Shown one piece after another: positions 34,874 to 44,207 of a stretch of 64,000 bases of DNA (positions are counted from its first letter, which is position 1; every line of letters begins with the position of its first letter). Position numbers and translations under genes: made by a program. The notes beneath the pieces were generated by a model, which did not search any database, had not been told where the DNA came from, and was given only the letters and a program-made list of their open reading frames with translations. The DNA comes from Xanthocytophaga agilis (lineage in GTDB: Bacteria > Bacteroidota > Bacteroidia > Cytophagales > 172606-1): NCBI RefSeq assembly GCF_030068605.1, contig NZ_JASJOU010000004.1:372001-436000 (forward strand), given 5' to 3'.

Positions 34874-34915
34874 TTATCACGCCGTAGCAGGAAGATTCTT
34901 TCAGAAGGACAAGGA
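34874..34915. repeat. Damaged palindromic repeat, copy G (right arm only)
   Basis: TTATCAC is followed by a 12-bp interruption and then AGATTCTTTCAGAAGGACAA, the right arm of the palindromic family. The interruption falls at the same point as in the copy at 24030. Arm-like pieces with AGGACAAGGAAGGAGAG continue to about 34990. Confidence 0.55.
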
Positions 34916-35027
34916 AGGAGAGTGGTCTCTTCAGGAAAACAGAGAGGGAAATTCCCTTGCACAAAGACAGAGAGTGTGAGAGGGAAGAGAAACGAGATTC
35001 TTCCCTCAAACTTGAAAAGAATCTACT

Positions 35028-35510
35028 TTACTGTGTTGGGTGATTGCTGCTAAACGAATCACGATACATCTTCCAGCCTTTGGGCGTCTTTTTCCAGAGT
35101 ACCAGAAATTTGCCATCATCCATCAAAGCATTGTTGGCATCATATGATTGCCATAAGCCTTCTTCTGTTACATAGTCATCACCCAAACCATACACTTTGG
35201 TCGTAATAAACTTGCCATTGCGAAGACCCATCTGGTGGTAGGCCAACTGGAAGAATTCAAGTGCCCCTTTGGAGCCACAAATAGGCTGCAAATTGGGAGC
35301 AAGGATACAGCAATCATCTGCATAGCGTTCAACAAAAATAGAGGAATCTCCTTTGGTAAAGGCCTGAAAATAGATGGAGTTGCTTTCTGCTATAGCCTTT
35401 CTGGCTTCTTCCAGCTCGGTCTGTGTTTTGGACTGAGCCGATTGACAGCCATACTGTATAAAGGCCAGCCCTATAAGGGATGCAATGATAAACCAGGTGT
35501 TCTTTCTCAT
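35028..35510 (-). CDS. DUF4440/SnoaL-like lipoprotein (NTF2 fold)
   Basis: A 160-residue protein with a lipoprotein signal (LIGLAFIQYGC, lipid Cys near residue 22). The mature domain is an NTF2-like cone fold of the DUF4440 type: EARKAIAESNSIYFQAFTKG, DDCCILAPNLQPICGSKGAL, FLVLWKKTPKGWKMYRDSFSS. Members are small binding proteins or isomerase-like enzymes, mostly uncharacterised. It is probably anchored in the inner or outer membrane, facing the periplasm. Confidence 0.82.
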   Translation of the reverse strand: MRKNTWFIIASLIGLAFIQYGCQSAQSKTQTELEEARKAIAESNSIYFQAFTKGDSSIFVERYADDCCILAPNLQPICGSKGALEFFQLAYHQMGLRNGKFITTKVYGLGDDYVTEEGLWQSYDANNALMDDGKFLVLWKKTPKGWKMYRDSFSSNHPTQ

Positions 35511-35641
35511 AGTATTATGTTTGTAGTAGTTTTAATCTACCACAAACATAGAAAGAACAACAGTCTGGAAATTGTATGAATCGGAATAGGATAGGAGTTT
35601 GAATTCTTTATTGCCTCATCACTTTTTTAGAGTAACACAAC

Positions 35642-35986
35642 TCAGAGGTTTTGCGGAAGAATAGGTTGGTCTGCTTCATAAAAACATTTCCCTAAACGAA
35701 AATATCTATGATCATCCCCATAAACAGTTAGTGAAATTGTATCATTTTTTGTCCTATGAACAAGTTTGAGTTCTTTAACTATAGACCCTTTTACAGGACC
35801 TTTAATGGTAGTAGAATTCATTATATACTTAACAACATCATATCCTCTGATATTGAATGTCGCTTTATTAAAATATGTAACTGATGAAAATCTGTAACCA
35901 GTCAAGTCTATCATGCATTCATTTTTTGAGCTATCCGCACAGGAAAAAAATACCATTAGGCTAGCAACCAATACTTGTAATCTCAT
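35642..35986 (-). CDS. Unknown small lipoprotein
   Basis: 114 residues beginning with a lipoprotein signal (MRLQVLVASLMVFFSC). The mature part is beta-rich (SSVTYFNKATFNIRGYDVVKY, TISLTVYGDDHRYFRLGK) and not recognised. It follows the gene at 36002 by 15 bp on the same strand, so both are probably co-transcribed. Confidence 0.72.
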   Translation of the reverse strand: MRLQVLVASLMVFFSCADSSKNECMIDLTGYRFSSVTYFNKATFNIRGYDVVKYIMNSTTIKGPVKGSIVKELKLVHRTKNDTISLTVYGDDHRYFRLGKCFYEADQPILPQNL

Positions 35987-36001
35987 AGTTAGGAAAATAA
36001 C

Positions 36002-36490
36002 TTAGTTAAAAGAATCAATGTTTCCTATAAACCTTTTATCAATTGACATAAGGATGTCATATTCGGATTCTGAAAAGTTTTTTAACATGACGAAGTTCTC
36101 ATAAGGAACAACCAAAAACTTCTCACTGTCATCTTTAAAGAAAATGATTTCATCAAAAGGTAAATCTTCTTCTATTGCATTAAAGTACACAAGAGGAATA
36201 GTTTTAAGTTTCTCTTTTAATTGTTCTGTTAAATAAAATCCCTGTATAGAACTCTCGTTTCGCGTATGAAAAGGATCATACTTTAATTTTCCTGCTTCCT
36301 TTAAATAGTCCTGTAGGCCAGATTTATCCATATCCTTCTGATCTACAACTCTTTCAAATCCTATTTTTGTAATACCAAACTTTCCCAGATTGTCAATAAA
36401 TAAACTCCAAAACCAGTCAGGAAGGTTGTCCCAGCTATATTCTTCGCTTCTGTTTTTGCGTAGGTTAAAGATTATATACTTATACTCCAT
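36002..36490 (-). CDS. Unknown soluble protein
   Basis: 162 residues without signal peptide (MEYKYIIFNLRKNRSEEYSW). It is acidic, with a mixed alpha/beta pattern (IIFFKDDSEKFLVVPYENFV). It resembles the small cytoplasmic partners that often accompany contact-toxin systems, but I see no diagnostic motif. The 265 bp upstream (36491-36756) carry no convincing gene. Confidence 0.68.
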   Translation of the reverse strand: MEYKYIIFNLRKNRSEEYSWDNLPDWFWSLFIDNLGKFGITKIGFERVVDQKDMDKSGLQDYLKEAGKLKYDPFHTRNESSIQGFYLTEQLKEKLKTIPLVYFNAIEEDLPFDEIIFFKDDSEKFLVVPYENFVMLKNFSESEYDILMSIDKRFIGNIDSFN

Positions 36491-36756
36491 AAGAGTTTAT
36501 TTTTTCAATTGCTGAATGTTTGAGCATCGTCAACCCTACAATTAGGCAATCATTCTGTAGGGGCGTTTTATGAAAGCAGGTTTGTATGATAAAAGATATT
36601 TGGTAGCATAAGTAAGAGCAGTCTACAAAGCTTCGTATAGATTTTAGATAGGCGTATTTGTTGTAATGCAATAAGTACTATGTAAAGAAGGTTCGAGTGG
36701 ATACTCAAACCTGTTCCTCTATATGGTTATTAACAGTAATATCTTTATCTAAAACA

Positions 36757-37389
36757 TCAGTCACTTTGTGGATTATATGGATCGTTAAATAAATTCTTCT
36801 TCGTTGATTGAAGACACTTATGACATATAGGTTCTTTATAAAAGTATTTTCTTTGAAGATATCTACTTCGATCATTTTCATTCTTAAATACTTTTTCTAT
36901 GCTGCCAAACTTACTATAAATCGTTTCAGTTTTTTCAATCCAAAATAACTTATAGACTACTTTACCTGTTTGATCTATAAGCAAATAATAAAGGGAACAA
37001 GAATTGCATCCTCCCCAACCTTCAACTGCAAAGTAGTTTTGGTTATTAGCTTTGTATACTCCAATTTCTAAAATAAAATTATCCAAATATTTGAGTGTAC
37101 CTGATTTTGTTTTTATAGAAGCATATCTTCCATCATGTTTCTGAGAATACAAGACTTTTCCATTAACGATTAAACCTACTGTTTGCGAAAAATATATAGG
37201 CCTCTCCTGGTTTTCATTAAAAATATAATTAGATACAACCATAAATTTGAAGTTTTCCTTTTTAATATAGGATGTGTCTACTTTATATTTATTTTGAGTG
37301 GATATGTAGGAAGGTTTTTTATTTGTATATATACATACAAATAAAAACATAGAAACCAAAGAAAGTGTAAATGTTAGATTAAAAGCCAT
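36757..37389 (-). CDS. Unknown membrane-anchored protein with Cys motifs
   Basis: 210 residues with one N-terminal membrane helix (FTLSLVSMFLFVCIY) and a beta-rich domain. It contains GWGGCNSCSLYYLLIDQTGK and CHKCL, giving two CxxC pairs that could bind metal or form disulphides. Family unknown. It belongs to a minus-strand run of small orphan genes (35.6-39.3 kb) that are AT-rich and look acquired. Confidence 0.68.
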   Translation of the reverse strand: MAFNLTFTLSLVSMFLFVCIYTNKKPSYISTQNKYKVDTSYIKKENFKFMVVSNYIFNENQERPIYFSQTVGLIVNGKVLYSQKHDGRYASIKTKSGTLKYLDNFILEIGVYKANNQNYFAVEGWGGCNSCSLYYLLIDQTGKVVYKLFWIEKTETIYSKFGSIEKVFKNENDRSRYLQRKYFYKEPICHKCLQSTKKNLFNDPYNPQSD

Positions 37390-37543
37390 TTAGTAGTTCT
37401 GCTCTTGGAATTTGAACTTGTGAGTTTTCTTGTGATTCATACAAGATTGCTTTTTTGTATCATTCAGAAGGGTAGCTTTATCAACCTAATTCTATGTTTG
37501 TGATCCGGGTAAAAACCTCCAGGAAAGGCCATCTTAGTTACAG

Positions 37544-38188
37544 TTATTTCGGCTTACCAGGAGACGGATCTAGAGTAATCAATAATTTGGTAAGCTTGCC
37601 GTCATACATCACACTATAATATTCTCCATGAAGAAAAAGTATATACATACTGTCGAGCGGTGGTGTTCTTGGAGTCCGTTCATTTAACTCAGACAGTTTA
37701 TAAAAAATTACTTCATGGTGAAAAGCAGTTTTAGGATGGGCTTTGTATTTTGTAAATCCATTGGTTTTAACTGTATCCTGAAATACGTTACCAAATTTAG
37801 ATACGACTAATGAATCAGATATATTTGTTTTTGCAAACCTTACAAATCCCTGTTTTTTCCCCGAAACCGGATATAGATCAAACTCGGGATATTTAGATTT
37901 AATAATATAGGTTTCTCCAGGACGAAACTTGACTATATAGGAATAAGGATCAGAATCTTCTAATTCTATCCTATTAAATACAAAAACAAGAATATCCAGC
38001 TTTTGAGGGTTAATTTTTACCTTATGGACTTTCTTATCATACGAAAGAATATCATCATTTATCCTAACAAAATAGGGCAAATAGGGCTCCTTGGTCTGAT
38101 CAAATTTGAAATAGGCATATTGTTCTTTCTGAGCATTAAATACTAATGAAAAAGCAATAAATAAGATAATAGAGAATAGCTGCTTCAT
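37544..38188 (-). CDS. Unknown secreted protein
   Basis: 214 residues with a signal peptide (MKQLFSIILFIAFSLVFNAQ) and a beta-rich body (YFVRINDDILSYDKKVHKV, FRPGETYIIKSKYPEFDLYP). The early strands may form a small beta-sandwich that positions a polar head. The family is not recognised. It is separated from its neighbours by about 150 bp upstream of 37389 and 40 bp before 38232. Confidence 0.7.
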   Translation of the reverse strand: MKQLFSIILFIAFSLVFNAQKEQYAYFKFDQTKEPYLPYFVRINDDILSYDKKVHKVKINPQKLDILVFVFNRIELEDSDPYSYIVKFRPGETYIIKSKYPEFDLYPVSGKKQGFVRFAKTNISDSLVVSKFGNVFQDTVKTNGFTKYKAHPKTAFHHEVIFYKLSELNERTPRTPPLDSMYILFLHGEYYSVMYDGKLTKLLITLDPSPGKPK

Positions 38189-38231
38189 ACTTAAAGTTTG
38201 TCACTGCCGATATTTGAACAATAGACTAGTA

Positions 38232-38615
38232 CTATTTCAATGGTTCAACAAAGATAATAGTATCTATTTCAGCTATTGGAAGTTTAAAAAATGTTTCTCT
38301 ATAGCCATCTTTTCTAAATATTCCATAAACACTGCTAACCTTATTTTTATTCTTAAGATATCTTTTAAAAAATACATTCACAGGAATGGCGATAGTACCA
38401 TTTTTAGAGGAATGATATACCGGACGATTACTAAAGCGAGTTCCTTCTTCCTCCTCATATGGATTAGAAGAAGTTGTAATCTCATAATCAGTTACTTTCA
38501 TATTTGTCTTTAAATCGACGAATGATAAACTGACATTTTTAGGTAAATAAATTTTAGCTGTAAATCCAGAAACTACCAACAAGCATAGAATAGGTATAAG
38601 TAAGATGTTCTTCAT
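38232..38615 (-). CDS. Unknown secreted protein
   Basis: 127 residues with a signal peptide (MKNILLIPILCLLVVSGFTA). The mature part reads as a carboxypeptidase-regulatory-like beta-sandwich (NVSLSFVDLKTNMKVTDYEI, GTIAIPVNVFF, GYRETFFKLPIAEIDTIIFV), which suggests a single small extracellular domain. It lies 43 bp upstream of the secreted gene at 37544 on the same strand. Confidence 0.68.
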   Translation of the reverse strand: MKNILLIPILCLLVVSGFTAKIYLPKNVSLSFVDLKTNMKVTDYEITTSSNPYEEEEGTRFSNRPVYHSSKNGTIAIPVNVFFKRYLKNKNKVSSVYGIFRKDGYRETFFKLPIAEIDTIIFVEPLK

Positions 38616-38757
38616 AAAGAGTATTTTGAACCTGATTGTTGTTTTTCATAGGCTTCGCCTACACTAGCATAACTGCCTGGAAATGGGGCTGACACCGGCT
38701 ACCAAAAAGAGCACGGTAGTTTGCCAATGCAGTGATAAGCTAGTAGTAGGTTATTTA

Positions 38758-39339
38758 CTATTTAAAGACAATCTGAGGCCGCAACTCTTTAAGCTTATCT
38801 TTTAACCTTTCAGAAAGCTGATCGTCACTTATGCAAAGCACTTCTATTTTAGCCATTTGAGTGATAGGGCTATCCATATCCAACTTAAAATTTGAATTAC
38901 TGCAAAAGCACAGATACCTCAGATTTTTGAGATGGAATACTTCTTCAGGAATTTGACTGAACTCATTCATTCCCAATTCCAGCTTTTTTAGACTTTTTAA
39001 TTTCCCAACAACTTCCGGTACTACCTGCAATTCATTATATCGGAGATCCAACTCATTCAAATAGGGAAGTCTAGCTACGGAAGCAGGAAGGTCTTTCAGA
39101 TTGGAATGTCTAAGCTCCAGTTTTTGTATTCTTTGTATTGGTTCGGGGAAGTCAGATTCTAAACAATAAAGAACAAGTTCTTTGTTTTTTGCGATGCGTT
39201 TATAGATATGCTTTCGGTCATTTTTACTAAAAGTAATTGCTAAACCTGCATTGTTTTGCCAGATCGTTAATCCCAACTTCACATTTTCATCCGTTGTAGA
39301 AAGTAATAACCGTTTCAGATTTTCTATTTCATTCTCCAT
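38758..39339 (-). CDS. Leucine-rich-repeat protein
   Basis: 193 residues. About five leucine-rich repeats are visible in the second half (IQKLELRHSNLKDLPASVAR, LNELDLRYNELQVVPEVVGK, LKKLELGMNEFSQIPEEVF, LRYLCFCSNSNFKL). The N-terminal 50 residues (NLKRLLLSTTDENVKLGLTI) are a separate small domain that also occurs alone at 57390. No signal peptide, so it is a cytoplasmic protein-binding module. The gap 39340-40189 (about 850 bp) holds no gene I can support. Confidence 0.8.
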   Translation of the reverse strand: MENEIENLKRLLLSTTDENVKLGLTIWQNNAGLAITFSKNDRKHIYKRIAKNKELVLYCLESDFPEPIQRIQKLELRHSNLKDLPASVARLPYLNELDLRYNELQVVPEVVGKLKSLKKLELGMNEFSQIPEEVFHLKNLRYLCFCSNSNFKLDMDSPITQMAKIEVLCISDDQLSERLKDKLKELRPQIVFK

Positions 39340-40189
39340 ATATACTAATCAATGCTAGAATTATAGTAAATTGTCTGTTTATTGTATTGCTTCTAACCCA
39401 TAGCCTGTCTGTTTCTTATCGTTATCCACCTTGTGTTATACTCTTTTGTAAAATGAAGGATGAAAACTTACCTGGTAGGTTTAGATATGATATTTGGAAG
39501 GGTTGTTTTCAACTTGCATCCACAGATATAGTTTATACTGTTAGTTGGAAAGATAATGTTCTGTTCTAATTGTCTGACTTTTAGTGTGATATATTCCAAA
39601 CAGAATACTACTTAAGCATTTCTGCGTGATTGTAACTATCTATTTTTGTTTTACACCTGTAGTTGTTCTCTAACTTTTGTTACACAACTTAATTACTGAG
39701 AATGTAGGTAATTTCCTTCCTGAATAAGCCGTTTCGTATTGCAGGGAATACATTGTGATATATACATATCCTTCTTACATTCATACCTCCTGTCTGTATT
39801 TTTGATCTTTTCCGGAGAATTGTAATTTCATAACGAAATCAGCACAGTCAACAGGTGTAGATAGCAGAAAGAAGTACCTGATACTCTTGGCCCTGATACA
39901 AATACGTTACACAAAGATTACATGAAAGGGGCTAATTTTAAAAGTAGAAACAAAAAGAATGGCTGAAAAACATCTCTAAGGCTAACAGTGTCTAAATCCT
40001 CCAGACAATGGTCTTAGCCTGTATCTGAATGTCTTCTTTAATAGTTGTAAAATTATCTCCATAAAAATAATGGTATTTCTATTGAGCTTATCTATCAATC
40101 ACTAACGGGTATTGGGCTTTACATACAGAAGCCCAAGTGATCCCACACGTCTATATTATAATCATCTGATATATTATACTATCTACTCT

Positions 40190-41800
40190 ATGCAAATTTC
40201 TATCAAAGCACGCTTGATTATTGCCTTTACACTGTTAATTGCGGCAAGTGGTTTTATTTTCTACTTAGGAAATCGAAATGCCAATGCCCTTAATAACTGG
40301 GTAACAATCATTATAAAAACACATGCAAACCGAATCAAGCTGGCGGGAAAACTGTCAGAAGATCTTCAGTACATAACTAAAAATGAAAAAAATCTGATCA
40401 TCATTACCAAGCCTGAAGTATTACAGGAAATGGCAAAAGAGGGAGAAGAAAGAATAGAGGAGATGGAGCAACGCCTGGACGAGTTAAAGGGACTGGTAGA
40501 TCAGCAAGGCAAAGAGGATGTAGATAACTTCATGGTAAAATGGCATGAATACCGGAAAATTTATGGCAGAGTGAAAACACTGGCAGTAGTCATTAATACA
40601 GACTCCAGCAACAAGGCGGCCCTTGAACTTTCTAATGGTATTGCCAATACTACTGCTAATGAAGCCATTGCTGTTATGAACAAACTGGTTAGAAACAATG
40701 AAGCAGAGTTAGCTAAGATTGATGCGGATACCAATCAGATTTATGCAGATGGACAGAGCAATATGACCTATCTGCTTGTATTCAGTACAATTGCTTCTGT
40801 TGGACTTTCTTTATGGATTATTATATCGATCTCCATGTCGGTTAACACTGCCAAAGAAGCAATCAAAGCTCTTTCGGAAGGGAACCTTACTATTCAGATC
40901 AAGCAAACCGGTAAAGACGAACTGGGTGAGCTGATTGAATACCTGCGGGCTATGACCAGCAAACTGAAAGACGTATTGTCTTATGTTTCTACTGCCTCTG
41001 AAAGTATTGCTTCTGCCAGCCAGCAGATTGCGGCAGGTGCCTCAGAACAGGCAGCATCCGCAGAAGAGGTTTCTTCTTCTATGGAACAAATGGCTTCCAA
41101 TATTGATCAGAATACAGACAATGCGCAGCAAACCGAAAAAATCGCTCAGAAAGCTTCGGAAGACATTCGTGAAGGAAGCCAGGCTGTGAATCAGACGGTA
41201 AATTCTATGAAACAGATTGCGGATAAGATTTCCATTATTGGCGAGATTGCCCGTCAGACCAATCTGCTTGCGCTGAACGCAGCAGTAGAGGCAGCCCGTG
41301 CGGGTGAACATGGAAAAGGATTTGCGGTCGTAGCTGCTGAAGTACGTAAGCTAGCCGAAAGAAGTCAGCTGGCAGCAATAGAAATTGACGTTTTATCAAA
41401 ATCCAGTGTAGAAATTGCTGAAAGATCAGGCAAAGTGCTTGAACAGATTGTACCGGATATCCAAAAGACGTCTCGTCTGGTGCAGGAAATCTCAGCATCA
41501 AGCATGGAACAAAACTCAGGTGCAGAGCAAGTCAATAATGCTATTCAGCAGCTAAGTCAGGTAGTGCAGTCCAATGCCGCTGCTTCCGAAGAATTATCTG
41601 TGCAGGCAGAGCAATTAAGAGAAGCCATCGCATTCTTTGACATCGGTTCGGTAAAACAGCATACTTCACGTAGCACCAGCACTAGCAAGACTAAAGGTAG
41701 TTCTCATGCAACGTTACCTAAAAAAGGCAAATCCAAGGGTGTAACGCTGGATATGCATGAACATAGCGAGGTTTCAGATGCAGATTATGAACGATTTTAA
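40190..41800 (+). CDS. Methyl-accepting chemotaxis protein
   Basis: From the ATG at 40190 ([19 protein letters not shown]) the receptor has 536 residues; the frame opens 26 codons earlier. Two membrane helices (residues about 10-28 and 185-205) flank a four-helix-bundle sensor, then a HAMP domain ([20 protein letters not shown]) and the signalling hairpin whose tip is [20 protein letters not shown]. Methylation-type helices with many Gln/Glu pairs flank the tip. The C-terminus is DYERF, which matches the CheR-tethering pentapeptide pattern (aromatic at positions 2 and 5). The next gene is cheR. Confidence 0.93.
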   Translation: MQISIKARLIIAFTLLIAASGFIFYLGNRNANALNNWVTIIIKTHANRIKLAGKLSEDLQYITKNEKNLIIITKPEVLQEMAKEGEERIEEMEQRLDELKGLVDQQGKEDVDNFMVKWHEYRKIYGRVKTLAVVINTDSSNKAALELSNGIANTTANEAIAVMNKLVRNNEAELAKIDADTNQIYADGQSNMTYLLVFSTIASVGLSLWIIISISMSVNTAKEAIKALSEGNLTIQIKQTGKDELGELIEYLRAMTSKLKDVLSYVSTASESIASASQQIAAGASEQAASAEEVSSSMEQMASNIDQNTDNAQQTEKIAQKASEDIREGSQAVNQTVNSMKQIADKISIIGEIARQTNLLALNAAVEAARAGEHGKGFAVVAAEVRKLAERSQLAAIEIDVLSKSSVEIAERSGKVLEQIVPDIQKTSRLVQEISASSMEQNSGAEQVNNAIQQLSQVVQSNAAASEELSVQAEQLREAIAFFDIGSVKQHTSRSTSTSKTKGSSHATLPKKGKSKGVTLDMHEHSEVSDADYERF

Positions 41801-41814
41801 ACGATAAGTTCCGG

Positions 41815-41854
41815 TTGGAGGCCTGTTGTCGGTACAGGCACACACGGCCTCCAA
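41815..41854. other. Intergenic hairpin between receptor and cheR genes
   Basis: TTGGAGGCC (41815-41823) pairs perfectly with GGCCTCCAA (41846-41854), and the loop contains a smaller stem (CCTGT...ACAGG). No T-run follows, so read-through into the next gene is likely. It could process or attenuate the transcript. Confidence 0.5.
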
Positions 41855-41915
41855 TTACTCAAAAAATATCTTTTGTCTTACGAAATAAGCCTGTTGGTGT
41901 TTCCTTTTTACTACT

Positions 41916-42764
41916 ATGGAAGCATGGAAGATTGCCAGACTAACCGAAAAAGAATTTGACAAGTTAAGTCATTTTATCTTTGGTCAGTACGGAATTAGAA
42001 TGAATCCTTTAAAGAAACCTATGCTGGAAAGCCGACTGCAAAAGCGGTTACAGGCGTTGGGTATGTCCTCTTACCATCAGTATTGTAACTATCTGTTTAG
42101 TTCGCAGGGACAAGCGAATGAGCTTATCCCGCTTGTTAATGTAGTCACTACCAATAAAACCGATTTCTTTCGGGAGTCTGCCCATTTTGATTTTCTAACC
42201 CAGTATTTTCTGCCACAGGTATGTCCTTATGTATCCAGTCAGCAACCTTTACGAATCTGGAGTGCGGGTTGCTCTTCCGGTGAAGAGCCTTATACTATGG
42301 CGATGGTGATGCATGAGTTTGCCAGGCGCTGTCCTTCTGCCTTGCATTATTCTATTCTGGGAACGGATTTATCCCCACGGGTACTCGAACTGGCAACAAC
42401 TGCTGTCTATACGCCTGAACAGGTTGCACCTATTCCCATGCAGCTGCAACAGCGATATTTTCTACGCAGTAAAGATCCTAAAAAGCCTGTCACTTACCGG
42501 ATTGTACCTGAATTACGAGAGACGGTAAGCTTCCGGCAACTGAACTTCATGAACAGTACCTATGACATACCCGGACATTGTGATATTGTGTTTTGTCGCA
42601 ATGTGCTGATCTACTTTGACAAGCCTACCCAGGAAAAGGTGATTGCACGTTTGTGTGCCAAGCTAAGAGAAGGTGGTTTGTTGTTGCTTGGCCATTCCGA
42701 ATCTACGTCTGGCATGAATCTTCCGCTTGAACAGATACAACCGGCTATTTATAGAAAAATATAG
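41916..42764 (+). CDS. cheR: Chemotaxis protein methyltransferase CheR
   Basis: 282 residues of normal CheR length. The N-terminal helical domain (EKEFDKLSHFIFGQYGIRM) is followed by the Rossmann-like methyltransferase domain with the SAM motif IWSAGCSSGEEPYTMAM and the later motif DIVFCRNVLIYFD. It uses S-adenosylmethionine to methylate receptor glutamates. It lies 115 bp after the receptor, so the pair likely works together. No cheB, cheA or cheW gene is in the window. Confidence 0.93.
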   Translation: MEAWKIARLTEKEFDKLSHFIFGQYGIRMNPLKKPMLESRLQKRLQALGMSSYHQYCNYLFSSQGQANELIPLVNVVTTNKTDFFRESAHFDFLTQYFLPQVCPYVSSQQPLRIWSAGCSSGEEPYTMAMVMHEFARRCPSALHYSILGTDLSPRVLELATTAVYTPEQVAPIPMQLQQRYFLRSKDPKKPVTYRIVPELRETVSFRQLNFMNSTYDIPGHCDIVFCRNVLIYFDKPTQEKVIARLCAKLREGGLLLLGHSESTSGMNLPLEQIQPAIYRKI

Positions 42765-42977
42765 GTAACCAGGTATATGTTTCTTACCATGATAACTTAG
42801 AACTTGTCTTACTAGTTATCTTATTGCTTATAAAACCTCTCCTTTTATCTTCTCGCAATCACACCACGGCGATCACGCAAACTTGCTGCCCTTGGTTTGG
42901 TACAAACAATACCAACTATGTTCATTATAACATAGGATACGATACATGTTGTATTACTAAAATATATTCCTTATTAA

Positions 42978-43042
42978 TTAGTTGACAATTTCAACCTTTT
43001 TTGCGTGCTTTGCTGAAGTATTAGTTGATATAGTCAACTAAT
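42978..43042. promoter_or_regulatory. Two palindromic operators upstream of the GNAT-MarR genes
   Basis: A perfect palindrome with 9-bp arms and 5-bp centre, ATTAGTTGA-TATAG-TCAACTAAT, lies at 43020-43042. A weaker site with the same half-site and spacing, TTAGTTGA-CAATT-TCAAC, lies at 42978-42995, about four helical turns upstream. MarR proteins bind such palindromes, and a MarR gene is the second gene downstream, so autoregulation is likely. Confidence 0.65.
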
Positions 43043-43141
43043 TGTAGATGACTTCTGCCTGGTATACCAATCAAACTTTAGCTCCTGTACTCATTACAGA
43101 TAGCTATATCGATAATTATTTATCTCTTACATACTAACTTT

Positions 43142-43642
43142 ATGACAACAGTTTCATTAGCAGACATCCAGATCCGGACCACCTTACAGCCCGGAGATCT
43201 GGGATATATAGCGTATATACATGGAGATTTGTACGCAAAGGAATGTAACTATGGGATAAACTTTGAAGCATATGTACTGGATGGATTGAAAGAGTTCGGT
43301 CAGCAATATGATGCTGCTAAGGATAAGGTCTGGCTTTGCGAACACAAAGGTAGAATAGTGGGTTGCCTGGTAGCACAGCATCGTGCACAACAGGTACAAT
43401 TACGGTATTTTATCTTCCTTCCTGAGTATAGAGGTATCGGTCTGGGTAAATACCTCATGCAGGAGTTTGTACGTTTTATGCACGAAAAAGGAATATCCCA
43501 TGCGTATTTATGGACGACAGATGAGCAACATACTGCTACTGCATTGTATACCCGCTATGGATTTGTTCTGACAGAAGAAAAACCGTCTGAAAGCTTTGAC
43601 AAACCGCTTACAGAGCGGCGTTATGACCTGACACTTGCCTGA
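43142..43642 (+). CDS. GNAT-family N-acetyltransferase
   Basis: 166 residues with the acetyl-CoA motif A (FLPEYRGIGLGKYLMQEFV) and motif B (AYLWTTDEQHTATALYTRYGF). It would acetylate a small molecule or peptide with acetyl-CoA in the cytoplasm; the substrate is unknown. It is the first gene of a two-gene operon with the MarR regulator 26 bp downstream. HTH-GNAT fusions of these two families exist in other bacteria, and here they are separate. Confidence 0.9.
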   Translation: MTTVSLADIQIRTTLQPGDLGYIAYIHGDLYAKECNYGINFEAYVLDGLKEFGQQYDAAKDKVWLCEHKGRIVGCLVAQHRAQQVQLRYFIFLPEYRGIGLGKYLMQEFVRFMHEKGISHAYLWTTDEQHTATALYTRYGFVLTEEKPSESFDKPLTERRYDLTLA

Positions 43643-43668
43643 ATACCAACTACTGACAAGAGATTTGT

Positions 43669-44100
43669 ATGAAAGATAAACAACATATCATAGACGATAT
43701 CAGAGCCTTTAACCGCTACTATACCGGGCTGCTTGGCCTGCTGAATAACCACTTGCTGGACAGTGACTATTCACTGGCGGAAGCACGTATCCTGTATGAG
43801 ATTCATAGTCTTCAACCTGTTAGCGCCTCTCAGATTATGTCTAATATAGTGATTGATAAAGGATACTTGAGTAGGGTATTGAAGCAGTTCGAGAAAAGTG
43901 GCCTTATTTCAAAGCAGGTATCCAGTGAAGATGCCCGCATCACCCTGGTCTCACTGACAGCTACAGGCCAAACACTCTTTAACAAACTTAATGCTTCATC
44001 CGAAGAGCAGATTGCAACACTCCTCAACAAACTTACCGGCAAAGAGCAGCAACAACTGGTAGGGCACATGCAGGCTATCCGGACGTTACTGAGCGATTGA
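43669..44100 (+). CDS. MarR-family transcriptional regulator
   Basis: 143 residues, the usual MarR length. The winged helix is clear: LSDSDYSLAEARILYEIHS-like region (residues 22-45), recognition helix SASQIMSNIVIDKGYLSRVLKQFE, and wing SGLISKQVSSEDARITLVSL. The N- and C-terminal helices dimerise. It most likely represses its own operon through the palindromes at 42978-43042; its ligand may be the acetyltransferase substrate. Confidence 0.92.
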   Translation: MKDKQHIIDDIRAFNRYYTGLLGLLNNHLLDSDYSLAEARILYEIHSLQPVSASQIMSNIVIDKGYLSRVLKQFEKSGLISKQVSSEDARITLVSLTATGQTLFNKLNASSEEQIATLLNKLTGKEQQQLVGHMQAIRTLLSD

Positions 44101-44207
44101 TGCTGGATGCAGGAATACTTTCTGCCTGTTAACTAACCACACAAGCCAAGGAAGGGGTGAATCGATATACGAGAGTATTTCTGTCTACCTGTCTGATCAG
44201 GTGATTG

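Noticed and set aside
36480-36671. 63-codon minus-strand frame
   Set aside because: It overlaps the start of the gene at 36002-36490 and lacks any protein pattern.
39387-39569. 60-codon plus-strand frame in the gap before the chemoreceptor
   Set aside because: Some codon sense near its end, but no family pattern and no clear start; I left it out as unsupported.
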